NCBI RefSeq assembly: GCF_009932475.1
Contig: NZ_BJOV01000002.1
Coordinates: 744,001 to 808,000, forward strand
Direction: 5' to 3'
Source of the DNA: Gordonia spumicola
GTDB taxonomy: Bacteria > Actinomycetota > Actinomycetes > Mycobacteriales > Mycobacteriaceae
DNA length: 64,000 bases
In this document: one piece after another, positions 52,544 through 61,729 of the stretch
Numbering within the stretch: position 1 is the stretch's first letter
How the letters are laid out: each line of letters starts with the position of its first letter
Program-made: the position numbers and the translations under genes
The notes under the pieces: model-generated
Databases searched by the model: none
Told to the model about the DNA's origin: nothing
Seen by the model: only the letters and a program-made list of their open reading frames with translations

Positions 52544-52831
52544 TCACGGTTGACCGGACTGTGACCCCTCCGGGGTCTCTGGATCTTCGATGATCCAACC
52601 GTCCCGCATCATGCGCTCGAGCAGCCATCTCGTGGTCGTCGGGGTTTCTGGCTCGCGGTACCGGTTGGCGACTCGGTAGTAGTGGGAGCGGAAGGTGGCC
52701 TCATCGACGACGTGGAGCCGGGCGGTGTACGCGACTGTGAAGCCTGAGAAGTACGTCGCGAGTAGTGTCCGCTCGCGTCGGGTGGTGGGGACCGCGCCGT
52801 CGTTTGGGGTGTCAGCTGGGAGGTACTTCAT
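52544..52831 (-). CDS. Stand-alone LuxR-like HTH protein
   Basis: A 95-residue protein with only the HTH part: VPTTRRERTLLATYFSGFTV, DEATFRSHYYRVANRYRE and WLLERMMRDGWIIED. It follows the C-terminal domain of the protein at 51895-52542 residue by residue at about one-third to two-fifths identity by eye. No receiver is attached. The ATG at 52831 has only a weak RBS. The frame stays open to 53206 through a RhuM-like segment, so a longer fusion protein cannot be excluded. Confidence 0.6.
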   Translation of the reverse strand: MKYLPADTPNDGAVPTTRRERTLLATYFSGFTVAYTARLHVVDEATFRSHYYRVANRYREPETPTTTRWLLERMMRDGWIIEDPETPEGSQSGQP

Positions 52832-52963
52832 CGACGACTGCTCGCTTTCGATCGGTTGACCCTCCCACGGTAGGGAACGGCGCAGCGCGGGTGGTGCAGT
52901 TCGGGAGCCCGTCATCTGAAACGACGAAGGCCCGTCCCTCCCGTGCGGAGTGCCGGGCGGCAC

Positions 52964-53131
52964 TTGTCGGCCTCCTGGCGAACCATCAACTCCAGAGTTG
53001 ATGGTTTCCTCGCTCACTTCGCCGTCAGCGAGCACACGCGAGATCACCTGCCCGTAAAGTTGCGCGATCTCCGCTTGAGTCAGCCAGACGGTGCCACCCG
53101 CCGCCCGCAACTGGTCAAAGAAGACGGTCAC
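52964..53131 (-). pseudogene. RhuM-like N-terminal remnant
   Basis: The stretch DQLRAAGGTVWLTQAEIAQL, then LADGEVSEETINSGVDGSPG, is close to the start of RhuM-family (mobile-element virulence) proteins. Those carry VWLTQAQ-type and ADGE-type blocks. After about 55 residues the match stops, and the rest of RhuM is missing. The segment is in frame with the downstream HTH gene, but no credible start or RBS is seen. It also overlaps a 12-bp-arm hairpin (52981-53006). It is best read as a decayed gene fragment. Confidence 0.4.
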
Positions 53132-53193
53132 GAGGGGCCAGAATCGGGCGAACTCGTCGCCGCGACTGTAGCGCCCGCCACCGACACAACGCA

Positions 53194-53232
53194 GACAGCC
53201 CGGCACCTCCGATAAGGAGGTGTCGGGCTGTC
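53194..53232. terminator. Terminator of ino1
   Basis: GACAGCCCGGCACCTCC (53194-53210) pairs with 53216-53232, with one mismatch (G-T) and a five-base loop. It lies 17 bases beyond the ino1 stop in the direction of transcription. Confidence 0.75.
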
Positions 53233-53248
53233 GTCTGTGCGCGAGCGA

Positions 53249-54343
53249 CTACTCGGCGCCGATGATGAAGGCTTCGAGCTGCTGACGAGCGATGTCGTCG
53301 GCGATCTGCTTCGGCGGGCTCTTCATGAGGTACGCCGATGCGGGCAGGATCGGGCCGCCGAGGCCGCGGTCCAGAGCGATCTTCGCGGCGCGGACCGCGT
53401 CGATGATGATGCCTGCCGAGTTGGGCGAGTCCCAGACCTCGAGCTTGTACTCCAGGTTCAGCGGCACGTCGCCGAAGGCGCGTCCTTCGAGGCGGACGTA
53501 CGCCCACTTGCGGTCGTCGAGCCACTGGACGTAGTCCGACGGGCCGATGTGGACGTTCTTGTCGTAGACCTTGCCGGACAGCGGGCCGTCCAGGATCGAG
53601 GTGACGGCCTGGGTCTTCGAGACCTTCTTCGACTCCAGACGCTCACGCTCGAGCATGTTCTTGAAGTCCATGTTGCCGCCGACATTCAGCTGGTAGGTGC
53701 GGTCCAGCTCGACGCCGCGGTCCTCGAACAGCTTCGCCATCACGCGGTGGGTGATGGTGGCGCCGACCTGGCTCTTGATGTCGTCGCCGACGATCGGGAC
53801 GCCTGCGTCGACGAACTTCTGCGCCCACTCCGGGTCGGAGGCGATGAAGACGGGCAGGGCGTTGACGAAGGCGACGCCCGCGTCGATCGCGCACTGCGCG
53901 TAGAACTTGTCGGCCTGCTCCGAACCGACGGGCAGGTACGAGACGAGGACGTCGACCTTCGCGTCCTTCAGCGCCTGCACCACGTCGACGCCGTCGCCGT
54001 CGGCCTCGGTGATGGTCTCGCGGTAGTACTTGCCGAGGCCGTCGAGGGTGTGGCCGCGCTGGACGGTCACGTTCAGCGGCGGGACGTCAGCGATCTTGAT
54101 GGTGTTGTTCTCGCTGCTGTTGATCGCCTCGGAGAGGTCGAAGCCGACCTTCTTGGCGTCCACGTCGAACGCGGCGACGAACTCGACGTCGCGGACGTGG
54201 TACGCACCGAACTTGACGTGCATGAGGCCGGGAACGGTGGCGTTCTCGTCGGCGTCCTTGTAGTAGTGCACACCCTGGACCAAGGATGAGGCGCAGTTGC
54301 CCACGCCCACGATGGCCACGCGCACGTTGTTGGTTTCACCCAT
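53249..54343 (-). CDS. ino1: Inositol-3-phosphate synthase
   Basis: A 364-residue enzyme that turns glucose-6-phosphate into inositol-3-phosphate using NAD. This is the first step to phosphatidylinositol, mycothiol and PIM lipids. The N-terminal NAD motif is [59 protein letters not shown] and [12 protein letters not shown] mark the catalytic core. The short actinobacterial length is normal. AAGGAG precedes the ATG. It is co-transcribed with PadR (8-base overlap), as in M. tuberculosis Rv0047c-Rv0046c. Confidence 0.95.
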   Translation of the reverse strand: MGETNNVRVAIVGVGNCASSLVQGVHYYKDADENATVPGLMHVKFGAYHVRDVEFVAAFDVDAKKVGFDLSEAINSSENNTIKIADVPPLNVTVQRGHTLDGLGKYYRETITEADGDGVDVVQALKDAKVDVLVSYLPVGSEQADKFYAQCAIDAGVAFVNALPVFIASDPEWAQKFVDAGVPIVGDDIKSQVGATITHRVMAKLFEDRGVELDRTYQLNVGGNMDFKNMLERERLESKKVSKTQAVTSILDGPLSGKVYDKNVHIGPSDYVQWLDDRKWAYVRLEGRAFGDVPLNLEYKLEVWDSPNSAGIIIDAVRAAKIALDRGLGGPILPASAYLMKSPPKQIADDIARQQLEAFIIGAE

Positions 54344-54983
54344 GGTCGGGATCTCCTTCTTTCTGTGGCGGTACGACGGAATGCGGTACCGCCGATTTCT
54401 TTCCTTCTTCGATGCCGTCGCCGGATGTCGGCGCACTGGCATGCAAATCTGTGGACCCCGCGGAGGCCTCGTCGGCGATGAGCCTGTTGAGCCACTGGAC
54501 TTCGCGTTCGGACGACTCGAGGCTCAGCTCGTGCATCTGACGGGTGTAGTGGTCGCCGGTGCCCATCGCGCGGCCGAGCATCTCGCGGAGCCCTTCGCGC
54601 CGCTCCTCCACCTGGCGGCGACGGCCCTCGAGGATGCGCATGCGGGCGACGGCCGGGGTGCGGCTGAAGAACGCGAGGTGCACGCCGAAACCGTCGTCGG
54701 TGTAGTTCTGCGGGCCGGTGTCGGCGACCAATTCGCTGAACCGGGCCTCACCGAGTGGCGTCAGTCGGTAGACGCGGCGTCCGCGGCGAACCTTGACGCC
54801 GGTGGTGGCGTCGGCATCGTCTTCGGCGATGAGACCGTCGGCGCGCATGCGGCGCAGCGTCGGATACAGGGAGCCGTAGGAGAAGGCGCGGAACGCGCCG
54901 AGCAGTCCGGTGAGCCGCTTGCGGAGCTCGTAACCGTGCATGGGCGATTCGAGTAGAAGGCCGAGAACTGCCATCTCAAGCAT
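54336..54983 (-). CDS. PadR family regulator upstream of ino1
   Basis: A 215-residue protein. The PadR winged helix fills the N-terminus ([58 protein letters not shown]). A helical Vir_act_alpha_C-type dimerisation domain follows, and then a polar tail. GAGGAG lies before ATG 54983. It is the counterpart of M. tuberculosis Rv0047c by position and probably regulates itself and ino1. Confidence 0.9.
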   Translation of the reverse strand: MLEMAVLGLLLESPMHGYELRKRLTGLLGAFRAFSYGSLYPTLRRMRADGLIAEDDADATTGVKVRRGRRVYRLTPLGEARFSELVADTGPQNYTDDGFGVHLAFFSRTPAVARMRILEGRRRQVEERREGLREMLGRAMGTGDHYTRQMHELSLESSEREVQWLNRLIADEASAGSTDLHASAPTSGDGIEEGKKSAVPHSVVPPQKEGDPDHG

Positions 54984-55033
54984 GCTCGGAACTCCTCTCG
55001 GCTCGTTGTGACGGCTGGATGCAACACCCAATG

Positions 55034-55046
55034 TATCGCATCGATA
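55034..55046. promoter_or_regulatory. Candidate PadR operator
   Basis: TATCGCATCGATA (arms TATCG/CGATA with a three-base centre) lies in the divergent gap 51 bases before padR. It overlaps a likely minus-strand -10 (TACATT). It is the most AT-rich palindromic site in the gap, which suits PadR autoregulation. Confidence 0.4.
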
Positions 55047-55120
55047 TAACCGGACTCGAACTGATCGGTAGCATCTCGGCTTTGATCTCCATCACAGGCA
55101 GCAGTCGGCGTCCGCGCGTC

Positions 55121-55126
55121 TAGGCT
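55121..55126 (+). promoter_or_regulatory. -10 element of the DUF5318 gene (leaderless type)
   Basis: TAGGCT ends seven bases before GTG 55134, with no ribosome-binding site. Confidence 0.5.
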
Positions 55127-55133
55127 GGACCAC

Positions 55134-55523
55134 GTGCACCGCCAAGAGATCGACTACGCCCTCGCCAGGCGCGCCACGCTCGCGCGCATGCGGGCCGGTG
55201 AGATCGCCCTCGCAGACGTGTGTGATGCGGACACCTACCTCCTGCGCGCCGCGAAGTTTCACGGCCAGAGCACCGACCGCCCGTGCCCGGTGTGCCGAAA
55301 AGAGCAGGTCACACTGGTGTCCTGGCTGTTCGGGGGGAGCGCGGGCGGACCGTCCGGGACTGCCCGGAGCGAGTCGGAGATCGGGCTGCTGGCGACCAGG
55401 TCGCCGGAGTTCACGGTCCACGTCGTCGAGGTGTGCCGCACATGCCGCTGGAACTATCTGATCCAGTCGTACGTTGCCGGGGTGCCGGCGCGCGCAACGA
55501 AGCGCCGCCGGGCAGCGAAATAG
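55134..55523 (+). CDS. DUF5318 zinc-ribbon-like protein (Rv0049-like)
   Basis: A 129-residue protein with two CxxC pairs, CPVCRKEQVTLVSWLFGG and VCRTCRWNYLIQSY. They form a likely zinc ribbon, between an N-terminal helix (MHRQEIDYALARRATLARMR) and a basic tail. It matches the conserved DUF5318 family next to ponA1 in Mycobacteriales (Rv0049). The function is unknown. The fixed neighbourhood suggests a link to cell-wall growth. Confidence 0.87.
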   Translation: MHRQEIDYALARRATLARMRAGEIALADVCDADTYLLRAAKFHGQSTDRPCPVCRKEQVTLVSWLFGGSAGGPSGTARSESEIGLLATRSPEFTVHVVEVCRTCRWNYLIQSYVAGVPARATKRRRAAK

Positions 55524-55639
55524 ACGTAGAAGGGCCGACTCGTGGCGTGACGCCTGAGTTGGCAGGGACGCGCGAGTGCGTCAGAGTTGTGAAGACGGTT
55601 CCCGTGCGGGACCGGTGAGTTCATAGAAGTGGGTGAGCG

Positions 55640-57910
55640 ATGACCAGCGAAGCTGGCGACAAGGCAGAAGGCCGACGGACCGCCGCGAAGATCGCGGCGT
55701 GGGTCCTCGGCCTGATGGCCGCCGCGGTGCCGGTGGTCGCGATCATCGGAGTGGTCGCGTTCGTGTTCACATACGTGACCGTCGTGGTCCCGGCTCCGGG
55801 CGACATCAAGCAGAACCAGGTGGCGACGATCGTCGACGCCAAGGGCGGCGTGATCGCCAAGGTGGTCCCGCCCGAGGGCAACCGCATCGATGTGAAGTAC
55901 GAGAGCATCCCGTCGTCGATGGTCGCCGCGATCAAGGCCGCGGAGGACCGCGACTTCGACTCCAACGCGGGCTTCTCCCTGCGCGGCTTCTCCCGCGCCG
56001 CACTCGGCAAGCTCACGAGCGACGCCGGTGCGGGCGGCGGGTCGACGATCACGCAGCAGTACGTGAAGAACGCCATCGTCGGCGACGAGGCGACGGGCGT
56101 CGCGGGTTACAAGCGCAAGTTCAAGGAACTCGCGATCGCGACCAAGATGTCGACGCAGTGGTCCAAGGAAGCCATCATGGCGGCCTACCTCAACACCATC
56201 TACTTCGGACGCGGGGCCTACGGCATCGCGGCGGCCGCGAAGACGTACTTCAACCGGGACATCACGAAGGTGACGCCGCAGGACTGCGCGAACCCGAACC
56301 TGCCGAAGTCCAAGCGCGTCAACTGCATGTCCGACTCGGAGTCGGCCCTGCTGGCCGGCATCGTCCGCGGCCCGTCGATCTACGATCCGGCCGTCAACCC
56401 GGAGCTGGCGACCGACCGCTGGAACTACGTGCTCGACGGCATGGTCGACATCGGTTTCATGACGAAGGCCGACCGTGACAGTCAGAAGTTCCCGAAGGTC
56501 GCCGCGGTCAAGGAAGCCGACTCGACCGACACCAAGAGCGGTCCCAACGGACTCATCGAACGCAAGGTGCTCGCCGAACTCGAATCGCTCGGCATCTCCG
56601 AGCAGCAGGTCCGCACCGGCGGACTGAAGATCACCACGGGGATCAAGCCTCAGGTGCAGAACGCGCTCGTGTCCGGGGCCCGTTCGGTGATGGAGGGCGA
56701 GCCGAAGGAGCTGCGCTCGGCGTCCGTGTCCATCGACCCCGCGACGGGAGCCGTCGTCGGCTACTTCGGCGGCAACGACGGCCAAGGCTGGGACTACGCG
56801 TCGGCGGGCCTGCAGACCGGATCGGTCTTCAAGGTGTTCGCGCTGGTGGCGGCGCTCGAACAGGACATCCCGCTGTCCAAGCGCTACGACTCGAGTCCGT
56901 ACGTCGGCCCGGGTGGAATCACGATCAACAACTCCGACGGCGAGAGCTGCGGAACGTGCAACCTGGCGACCGCGACCAAGATGTCGCTCAACACGGTGTT
57001 CTACCGGTTGATGATGGACCTCAACGGCGGGCCGCAGGCCGTCGCGGACACCGCGCATCGCCTCGGCATCGCGGAGAGCTTCGGCGACATCGAGCACACC
57101 CTCAGCGAGCCGAACGGCAAGCCGGAGAACGGCATCGTCCTCGGCCAGTACCCCACCCGTGTCCTGGACATGGCGTCGGCGTACGCGACGCTGGCGGCGT
57201 CGGGCATCTACCGTGAGCCGTACTTCGTGCAGAAGGTCGAGACCTCGACCGGCGACGTGCTGTTCGACCGTGAGCCGAACAAGGGCAAGCGGGTGGTCTC
57301 GGCGGCCGTCGCCGACAACGTCTCGGCGGCCCTCGCCCCGATCGCCGCGTACTCCAACGGCAACTCGCTGTACGACAGCACATACGGTGCCCGCCCGTCC
57401 GCGGCCAAGACCGGAACCGCCCAGCTCGGCGACACCGGTGAGAACAAGGACGCCTGGATGGTCGGCTACACGCCGCAGCTGTCCACCGCGGTCTGGGTCG
57501 GCACCAACAAGGGCACCGCACTGCGCAACTCGTACGGCGGAACCGTCTACGGCAGTGGCCTGCCCGCACAGATCTGGCGCGCGCAGATGAACGGGGCCCT
57601 CGAAGGCCAGCCGATCGAGCAGTTCCCGGATCCCGAACCCGTCGGTGGACAGGCGGGTGTCCCGTACGAGCCGCCGCCGACCACGTACACCCCGTCGGAG
57701 ACGACCCGATCCCGCACGCGTCCGCGTCTGCCCGGCGAAGGCGACGACGGGAACATCACGGTGCTGCCCGGCATCACGATCCCCGGCGGAAGCAACAACG
57801 GCAACGGGAACGACAACGGGACCGGAAACGACAACGGCGACAACGGGAACGGAGAAGTGACCGTGCCCGGCGAGGAGAACAGTCCGAGCCCACGATCCCG
57901 CGGTCACTGA
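55640..57910 (+). CDS. ponA1: Class A penicillin-binding protein PonA1-like
   Basis: A 756-residue bifunctional peptidoglycan synthase. A short cytoplasmic N-terminus and one TM (about 19-45) lead to the GT51 glycosyltransferase (KAAEDRDFDSNAGFSLRGF; GGGSTITQQYVKNAIV). The transpeptidase has SxxK in TGSVFK, SxN in SLNTVF and KTGT near residue 590. The Pro/Asn/Gly-rich tail has NGNGNDNGTGNDNG runs. It makes and cross-links peptidoglycan at the growth poles. By position it is the Rv0050 homologue. Its GT87 partner begins at the next base. Confidence 0.94.
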   Translation: MTSEAGDKAEGRRTAAKIAAWVLGLMAAAVPVVAIIGVVAFVFTYVTVVVPAPGDIKQNQVATIVDAKGGVIAKVVPPEGNRIDVKYESIPSSMVAAIKAAEDRDFDSNAGFSLRGFSRAALGKLTSDAGAGGGSTITQQYVKNAIVGDEATGVAGYKRKFKELAIATKMSTQWSKEAIMAAYLNTIYFGRGAYGIAAAAKTYFNRDITKVTPQDCANPNLPKSKRVNCMSDSESALLAGIVRGPSIYDPAVNPELATDRWNYVLDGMVDIGFMTKADRDSQKFPKVAAVKEADSTDTKSGPNGLIERKVLAELESLGISEQQVRTGGLKITTGIKPQVQNALVSGARSVMEGEPKELRSASVSIDPATGAVVGYFGGNDGQGWDYASAGLQTGSVFKVFALVAALEQDIPLSKRYDSSPYVGPGGITINNSDGESCGTCNLATATKMSLNTVFYRLMMDLNGGPQAVADTAHRLGIAESFGDIEHTLSEPNGKPENGIVLGQYPTRVLDMASAYATLAASGIYREPYFVQKVETSTGDVLFDREPNKGKRVVSAAVADNVSAALAPIAAYSNGNSLYDSTYGARPSAAKTGTAQLGDTGENKDAWMVGYTPQLSTAVWVGTNKGTALRNSYGGTVYGSGLPAQIWRAQMNGALEGQPIEQFPDPEPVGGQAGVPYEPPPTTYTPSETTRSRTRPRLPGEGDDGNITVLPGITIPGGSNNGNGNDNGTGNDNGDNGNGEVTVPGEENSPSPRSRGH

Positions 57911-59437
57911 GTGACAACGCCGCAGCCGACCGAGCCCGATTCGACGCCCGACGCGTCGAATCGGGCCGACGGCGTCTTCGACTCCCCCGCGCCGCTGTCC
58001 GACGACCTGCGGCTGGCGACCGATCGGGTGCTCCCGTCACGCAGCGAACCGCTGGTCGCCGAGCTGAGCACGTCGATCGGCGGCCCCGTCGGCCTGCACG
58101 CCGCGATCGGCCGCAACCGGACGTGGACGCCGCTGCGGGTCCTGTTCCTGCTGGCCCTGATCGTCTTGTCGTTCAGTTGGTTCGGCAAGGCTGGAGGCTG
58201 CCTGCAGCAGGCTCCGGCGACCGACGGCACCTCGACCATGCGGCTCGACTGGGATCACCAGCGACAGTTCTACGGCCTCTGCTACTCGGGCGTGATCACC
58301 GGATACACCGAAGATCACCTGACCGCCGCCGACCTGCGTGACGGCGCGGCGCCGTACCGCACCTACTGGACCACCGACGGCGTCAAACAGTACATCGGCG
58401 TGCCCGTGGTGACGGCCGCGTTCATGTACGTCAGCGCGCAGGCGGCCCGCGGGTGGGGCGCGTTCACCGAGGCCGTGGGCCTGCCGAGGTCGCTGGACGT
58501 CGTCAACTACTTCAACATCGCCGCCCTGCTGATGGCGATCGCCTGGCTCATCGCGGTGTGGGCGACGATGCGGACCCGGCGACGGGATCCGTGGCTCGTC
58601 ACGCTGATGGTGATCTCGCCCGTCGTCCTGGTGCACGCGTTCACGTCGTTCGAGGTCCTGCCGGTGATGTTCACCGCGCTCGCCATGTTCGCGTGGTCGA
58701 AGGAGCGCCCGTGGCTGACCGGCGTGTTCGTCGGACTCGGCGCCGCGACGACGTTCTATCCGCTGCTGTTGATACCGGCGATCGTCATCATCTGCGTCCG
58801 CGAACGACGTCTCGCCGACGCCGCGGGAGTGGCGATCGGTTCCGCGCTGGCGTGGGGATTCGCCAACGCGGCCGTCGCCGCGATCTATCCGTCCGGCTGG
58901 CGGGCCACGTTCACCCAGTGGCGTGACCGTCCGGCGGGCCCGGACACCGTCTACCGGCTGATCTCGCAGGTCACCGGGTGGGATCCGCAGCCGGCCGTCG
59001 TCAACGCGCTGATGTTCGCGCTCATGATCGCCGTCGTGAGCGGTGTCATGTACCTGGGTCTGCGATCGCCGCGCGAACCGCGGCTGCCCGTCTTGATGTT
59101 CCTGCTGGTGGCCGGGCTCCTGCTCGTCGGCAAGGAGTGGCGGCCGGAGATGTCGCTGTGGCTGGTGCCGCTCGCCGTGCTCGCCATCCCACAGCCCCGC
59201 GTGCTGCTCGCATGGATGACGTTCGACGCCCTGCTGTGGATTCCGCGCATGGCGTTGTTCCTCGCACCCGACCGCAAGTGGGTGCCCGTCGAACTCTTCT
59301 ACGTCGGCACCGCGATCCGCTGGATCATGGTCGTCGCGCTCGTCGTGTACGTCGTGTGGGACGTCCTGCGGCCGGTCGCCGCGCATCACGCGGACCGGGA
59401 CGCCCCGCATCTGCACGCGTCACCGGCACCGACGTAG
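57911..59437 (+). CDS. GT87/DUF2029-type polyprenyl-linked glycosyltransferase (Rv0051-like)
   Basis: A 508-residue GT-C membrane protein with about ten helices. An N-terminal cytoplasmic part of 75 residues precedes the first TM. The extracytoplasmic loop contains MRLDWDHQRQFYGLCYSGVI and the mannosyltransferase-type ADLRDG acidic region. The hydrophobic core follows (ALLMAIAWLIAVWATMR, LPVMFTALAMFAWSKERPW). GT87 enzymes use polyprenyl-phosphate mannose for lipoarabinomannan or lipomannan. The GTG at 57911 directly follows the ponA1 stop, so they are one transcript. It is the equivalent of M. tuberculosis Rv0051. Confidence 0.85.
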   Translation: MTTPQPTEPDSTPDASNRADGVFDSPAPLSDDLRLATDRVLPSRSEPLVAELSTSIGGPVGLHAAIGRNRTWTPLRVLFLLALIVLSFSWFGKAGGCLQQAPATDGTSTMRLDWDHQRQFYGLCYSGVITGYTEDHLTAADLRDGAAPYRTYWTTDGVKQYIGVPVVTAAFMYVSAQAARGWGAFTEAVGLPRSLDVVNYFNIAALLMAIAWLIAVWATMRTRRRDPWLVTLMVISPVVLVHAFTSFEVLPVMFTALAMFAWSKERPWLTGVFVGLGAATTFYPLLLIPAIVIICVRERRLADAAGVAIGSALAWGFANAAVAAIYPSGWRATFTQWRDRPAGPDTVYRLISQVTGWDPQPAVVNALMFALMIAVVSGVMYLGLRSPREPRLPVLMFLLVAGLLLVGKEWRPEMSLWLVPLAVLAIPQPRVLLAWMTFDALLWIPRMALFLAPDRKWVPVELFYVGTAIRWIMVVALVVYVVWDVLRPVAAHHADRDAPHLHASPAPT

Positions 59438-59463
59438 TCATTGGATTGATTCCGGGTGGCGCT

Positions 59464-59560
59464 GGTTTCGACTCGACTCCTCGGCTGACGCCTCGGTGTC
59501 GGCTCAACCACCACGTTGAGGTGCGCCTCTCGCCCGGTGGTTGAGCAGCGTGTCGAAACC
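59464..59560. repeat. Paired inverted REP-like repeat (GGTGGTTGAGC / GGTTTCGAC type)
   Basis: GGTTTCGAC (59464) and GCTCAACCACC (59502-59512) are mirrored by GGTGGTTGAGC (59536-59546) and GTCGAAACC (59552-59560). This is an inverted pair of the REP-like element commonly seen between genes in Gordonia and relatives. It lies between convergent genes and may form a large cruciform acting as a terminator. Confidence 0.65.
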
Positions 59561-59583
59561 CCGGAACCCGGGCTGGACCTCCG

Positions 59584-61590
59584 TCAGGACGACGCGGCGG
59601 AACGGTCGGCGAGGGTGTCGCGGAGGGCGGGCCAGTCGTCGTCGGTCATGGCGAACTGGGCGGTGGTGCGCCAGCCGTCGCCGAATCGGCGGTGCTTGCG
59701 CAGGAGCCCCTCGAACTCGGCTCCGAGCTTGCCGATCGCGGCACGGGAGCGGGCGTTCTGCTCGTGCGTGTGCCAGACGACACGGACGGCGGCGCACGTG
59801 TCGAAGGCGTGCTCGAGAAGCAGCAGTTTCGACGTCGGATTGACGACGGTCCCCATCGCGGCCGGGCCGTAGAACGTGTAGCCGACGGCGAGGGTCCGGT
59901 TGTCGGCGTCGACGTCGTAGAAGCTGGTGGTGCCGACCAGTGCGTCGCCGTGGACGACGGCGAACGCGACGCGCGACGGCGTGGACTGCGCCGTCTCGAT
60001 CCACGAGACGGCAGCCTCGGTGGTCTGGGGAATGGGCCCGGTCCACCGGTAGAGCTCAGAGTCGGACGGTGAGACGAGTCCGGCGAGAGTCTGCGCGTCC
60101 GATGTGCGAATCGGGCGCAGTGTCACGTCGCCGCGAGTCAGTGTCGGCTCGCCGAGCCACACGCGTGCGGCTCGACGGTCGGCGTCGGCGAGCCGAGTGA
60201 GCGGTCCGCGCGGCGGAACACGCGTGGTCAGGTACGACGCGAGTGGTTCGCGGACCGGGGCCGACACGAAGACCACGATCATCGCCACCAGGATCAACGC
60301 GTGCACCCACACGCCGACCATGACGCCCACCTGGTCTTTCAGCGGGGCGAGCGACGTGTCGTGGGTGAACGCCATGAGCTTGAAGACCGAGACGTCGAGC
60401 ACCCAGTCGGCGATCAGGTACGCGGCGATCACGAACCAGCGCACGCGGAGCATCGCGAAGAACGGCAGGATCCACAGCGTGTACTGCGGCGAGTGGACCT
60501 TGTGGAACACCATGAACGCGCACAGCATCGCGGCCGCCACGCCGATCCACGGGAAGACGCCGTCGCGCTGCCACATGCGCCAGCCGAGGACGACCGCGAC
60601 GGCGAAACCGGCGGCCACCAGCAGCGGGGACGCGACACCCACGATCGAGTGGTAGGCGTCGGTCTGCCCGCCGACGATCGGCCGCAGGCCCCAGTACCAG
60701 ATGCTGTTGGTCGTCAGGTCGGCCTCGCGGCGACCTTGGAAGTCGAGCGCCGCCTTCCACCCGCGGAATCCGGCGATCATGAACGGTGCCTGCGTCGCGA
60801 TCACCACGGCGGCCGCCGTGCCGGTCACCCACGCCGCGCTCACCCAGTCGAGCGCGCGACGCGCCCGGAGCGACTCGCCGCCGGTCAGGACGTACAAGGC
60901 CAATGGGACGACGAAGAATCCCGGATACAGCTTCAAGGAGAAGCCGACGCCGAGGAACACCGCGGCGACGACGGCCGACGTCCGCGGGGACAGTCGGCGG
61001 CCGCCGGTCCGCGGATCGACGCTGCCGCCGTACGCCATGACGGCGATCGCGGCGACCGCGGTGAAGACGACGGGCAGCTCCCAGTTGTGGAAGGCGTACA
61101 GGACCAGCGGCGGCGTCGCGGCCCACAGCAGCACCCACCAGCGGGTCATCTTGCCGAGGAGGACGGTGACGGCGATCGCGAACGGCGCCAGGATCAGCGC
61201 GCTGTGCTGCAGGAACTGCAGATCGTTGTGGGCTCCGATGGCTCCGAGCCACAACAGCATGCCCGACAGGACCGGGTACTCGACGACGCCGCCGTACAGG
61301 TGGCCGTTGTCGTCGATCCCGCCGTGGATGTACGGGAAGATGTGCAGGTCCACGCCGCGGCCGATCCACAGCCGCATGATGTCCGAGTAGCAGGGGACGA
61401 GCGCGTCGCGCGCACCGACAGGGAAGTGTTCGCTGCGTCCGAATGCGTCGAACGGGGCTCCGCCGCAGACGGCTTTCACCCGGTAGGCCCACACGAGCGC
61501 GACCACGGTCAACAGCACCGCCGTGATCAGGATGAGGGCGGCCTCGCCGACATGCGGCCGACCGATGCGTGACGACCACGGGGCAGGCAT
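59584..61590 (-). CDS. GT87/DUF2029 glycosyltransferase fused to a GNAT acetyltransferase
   Basis: A 668-residue protein. The first 460 residues form an eleven-helix DUF2029/GT87-like core with the signature YSDIMRLWIGRGVDLHIFPY and GGVVEYPVLSGMLLWLG. After a short basic linker (residues 460-477), residues 478-668 are a complete RimJ/RimL-type GNAT domain (DVTLRPIRTSDAQTLAGLV; YTFYGPAAMGTVVNPTSKLL). The frame is continuous, with no stop. It is a second GT87 homologue next to the one at 57911, on the other strand. The fusion could acetylate or otherwise modify the glycan at the membrane's inner face. Confidence 0.85.
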   Translation of the reverse strand: MPAPWSSRIGRPHVGEAALILITAVLLTVVALVWAYRVKAVCGGAPFDAFGRSEHFPVGARDALVPCYSDIMRLWIGRGVDLHIFPYIHGGIDDNGHLYGGVVEYPVLSGMLLWLGAIGAHNDLQFLQHSALILAPFAIAVTVLLGKMTRWWVLLWAATPPLVLYAFHNWELPVVFTAVAAIAVMAYGGSVDPRTGGRRLSPRTSAVVAAVFLGVGFSLKLYPGFFVVPLALYVLTGGESLRARRALDWVSAAWVTGTAAAVVIATQAPFMIAGFRGWKAALDFQGRREADLTTNSIWYWGLRPIVGGQTDAYHSIVGVASPLLVAAGFAVAVVLGWRMWQRDGVFPWIGVAAAMLCAFMVFHKVHSPQYTLWILPFFAMLRVRWFVIAAYLIADWVLDVSVFKLMAFTHDTSLAPLKDQVGVMVGVWVHALILVAMIVVFVSAPVREPLASYLTTRVPPRGPLTRLADADRRAARVWLGEPTLTRGDVTLRPIRTSDAQTLAGLVSPSDSELYRWTGPIPQTTEAAVSWIETAQSTPSRVAFAVVHGDALVGTTSFYDVDADNRTLAVGYTFYGPAAMGTVVNPTSKLLLLEHAFDTCAAVRVVWHTHEQNARSRAAIGKLGAEFEGLLRKHRRFGDGWRTTAQFAMTDDDWPALRDTLADRSAASS

Positions 61591-61654
61591 GCGGACAAGC
61601 GTAGAGGACTCAGACGATTTCGCTGGTCACGGGCCGCTCGTGTAGCCTGGACGG

Positions 61655-61713
61655 GTTGCCGACGCAGGCGACCCTCCTGCCGCGGACAGTCCGTGGCCGA
61701 ACTAAGCCCATAG
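61655..61713 (+). promoter_or_regulatory. rpsF leader with possible S6-S18 binding hairpin
   Basis: TAGCCT (61643-61648) is a likely -10, so the leader begins near 61655. It contains GCAGG...CCTGC and then CCGCGGAC...GTCCGTGG hairpins before TAGGAGGTGATG. Bacterial rpsF leaders often carry a CCG-containing stem bound by S6:S18. The CCG-rich stem here is a candidate, but I cannot confirm the motif. Confidence 0.35.
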
Positions 61714-61729
61714 GAGGTGATGAGGTTTC

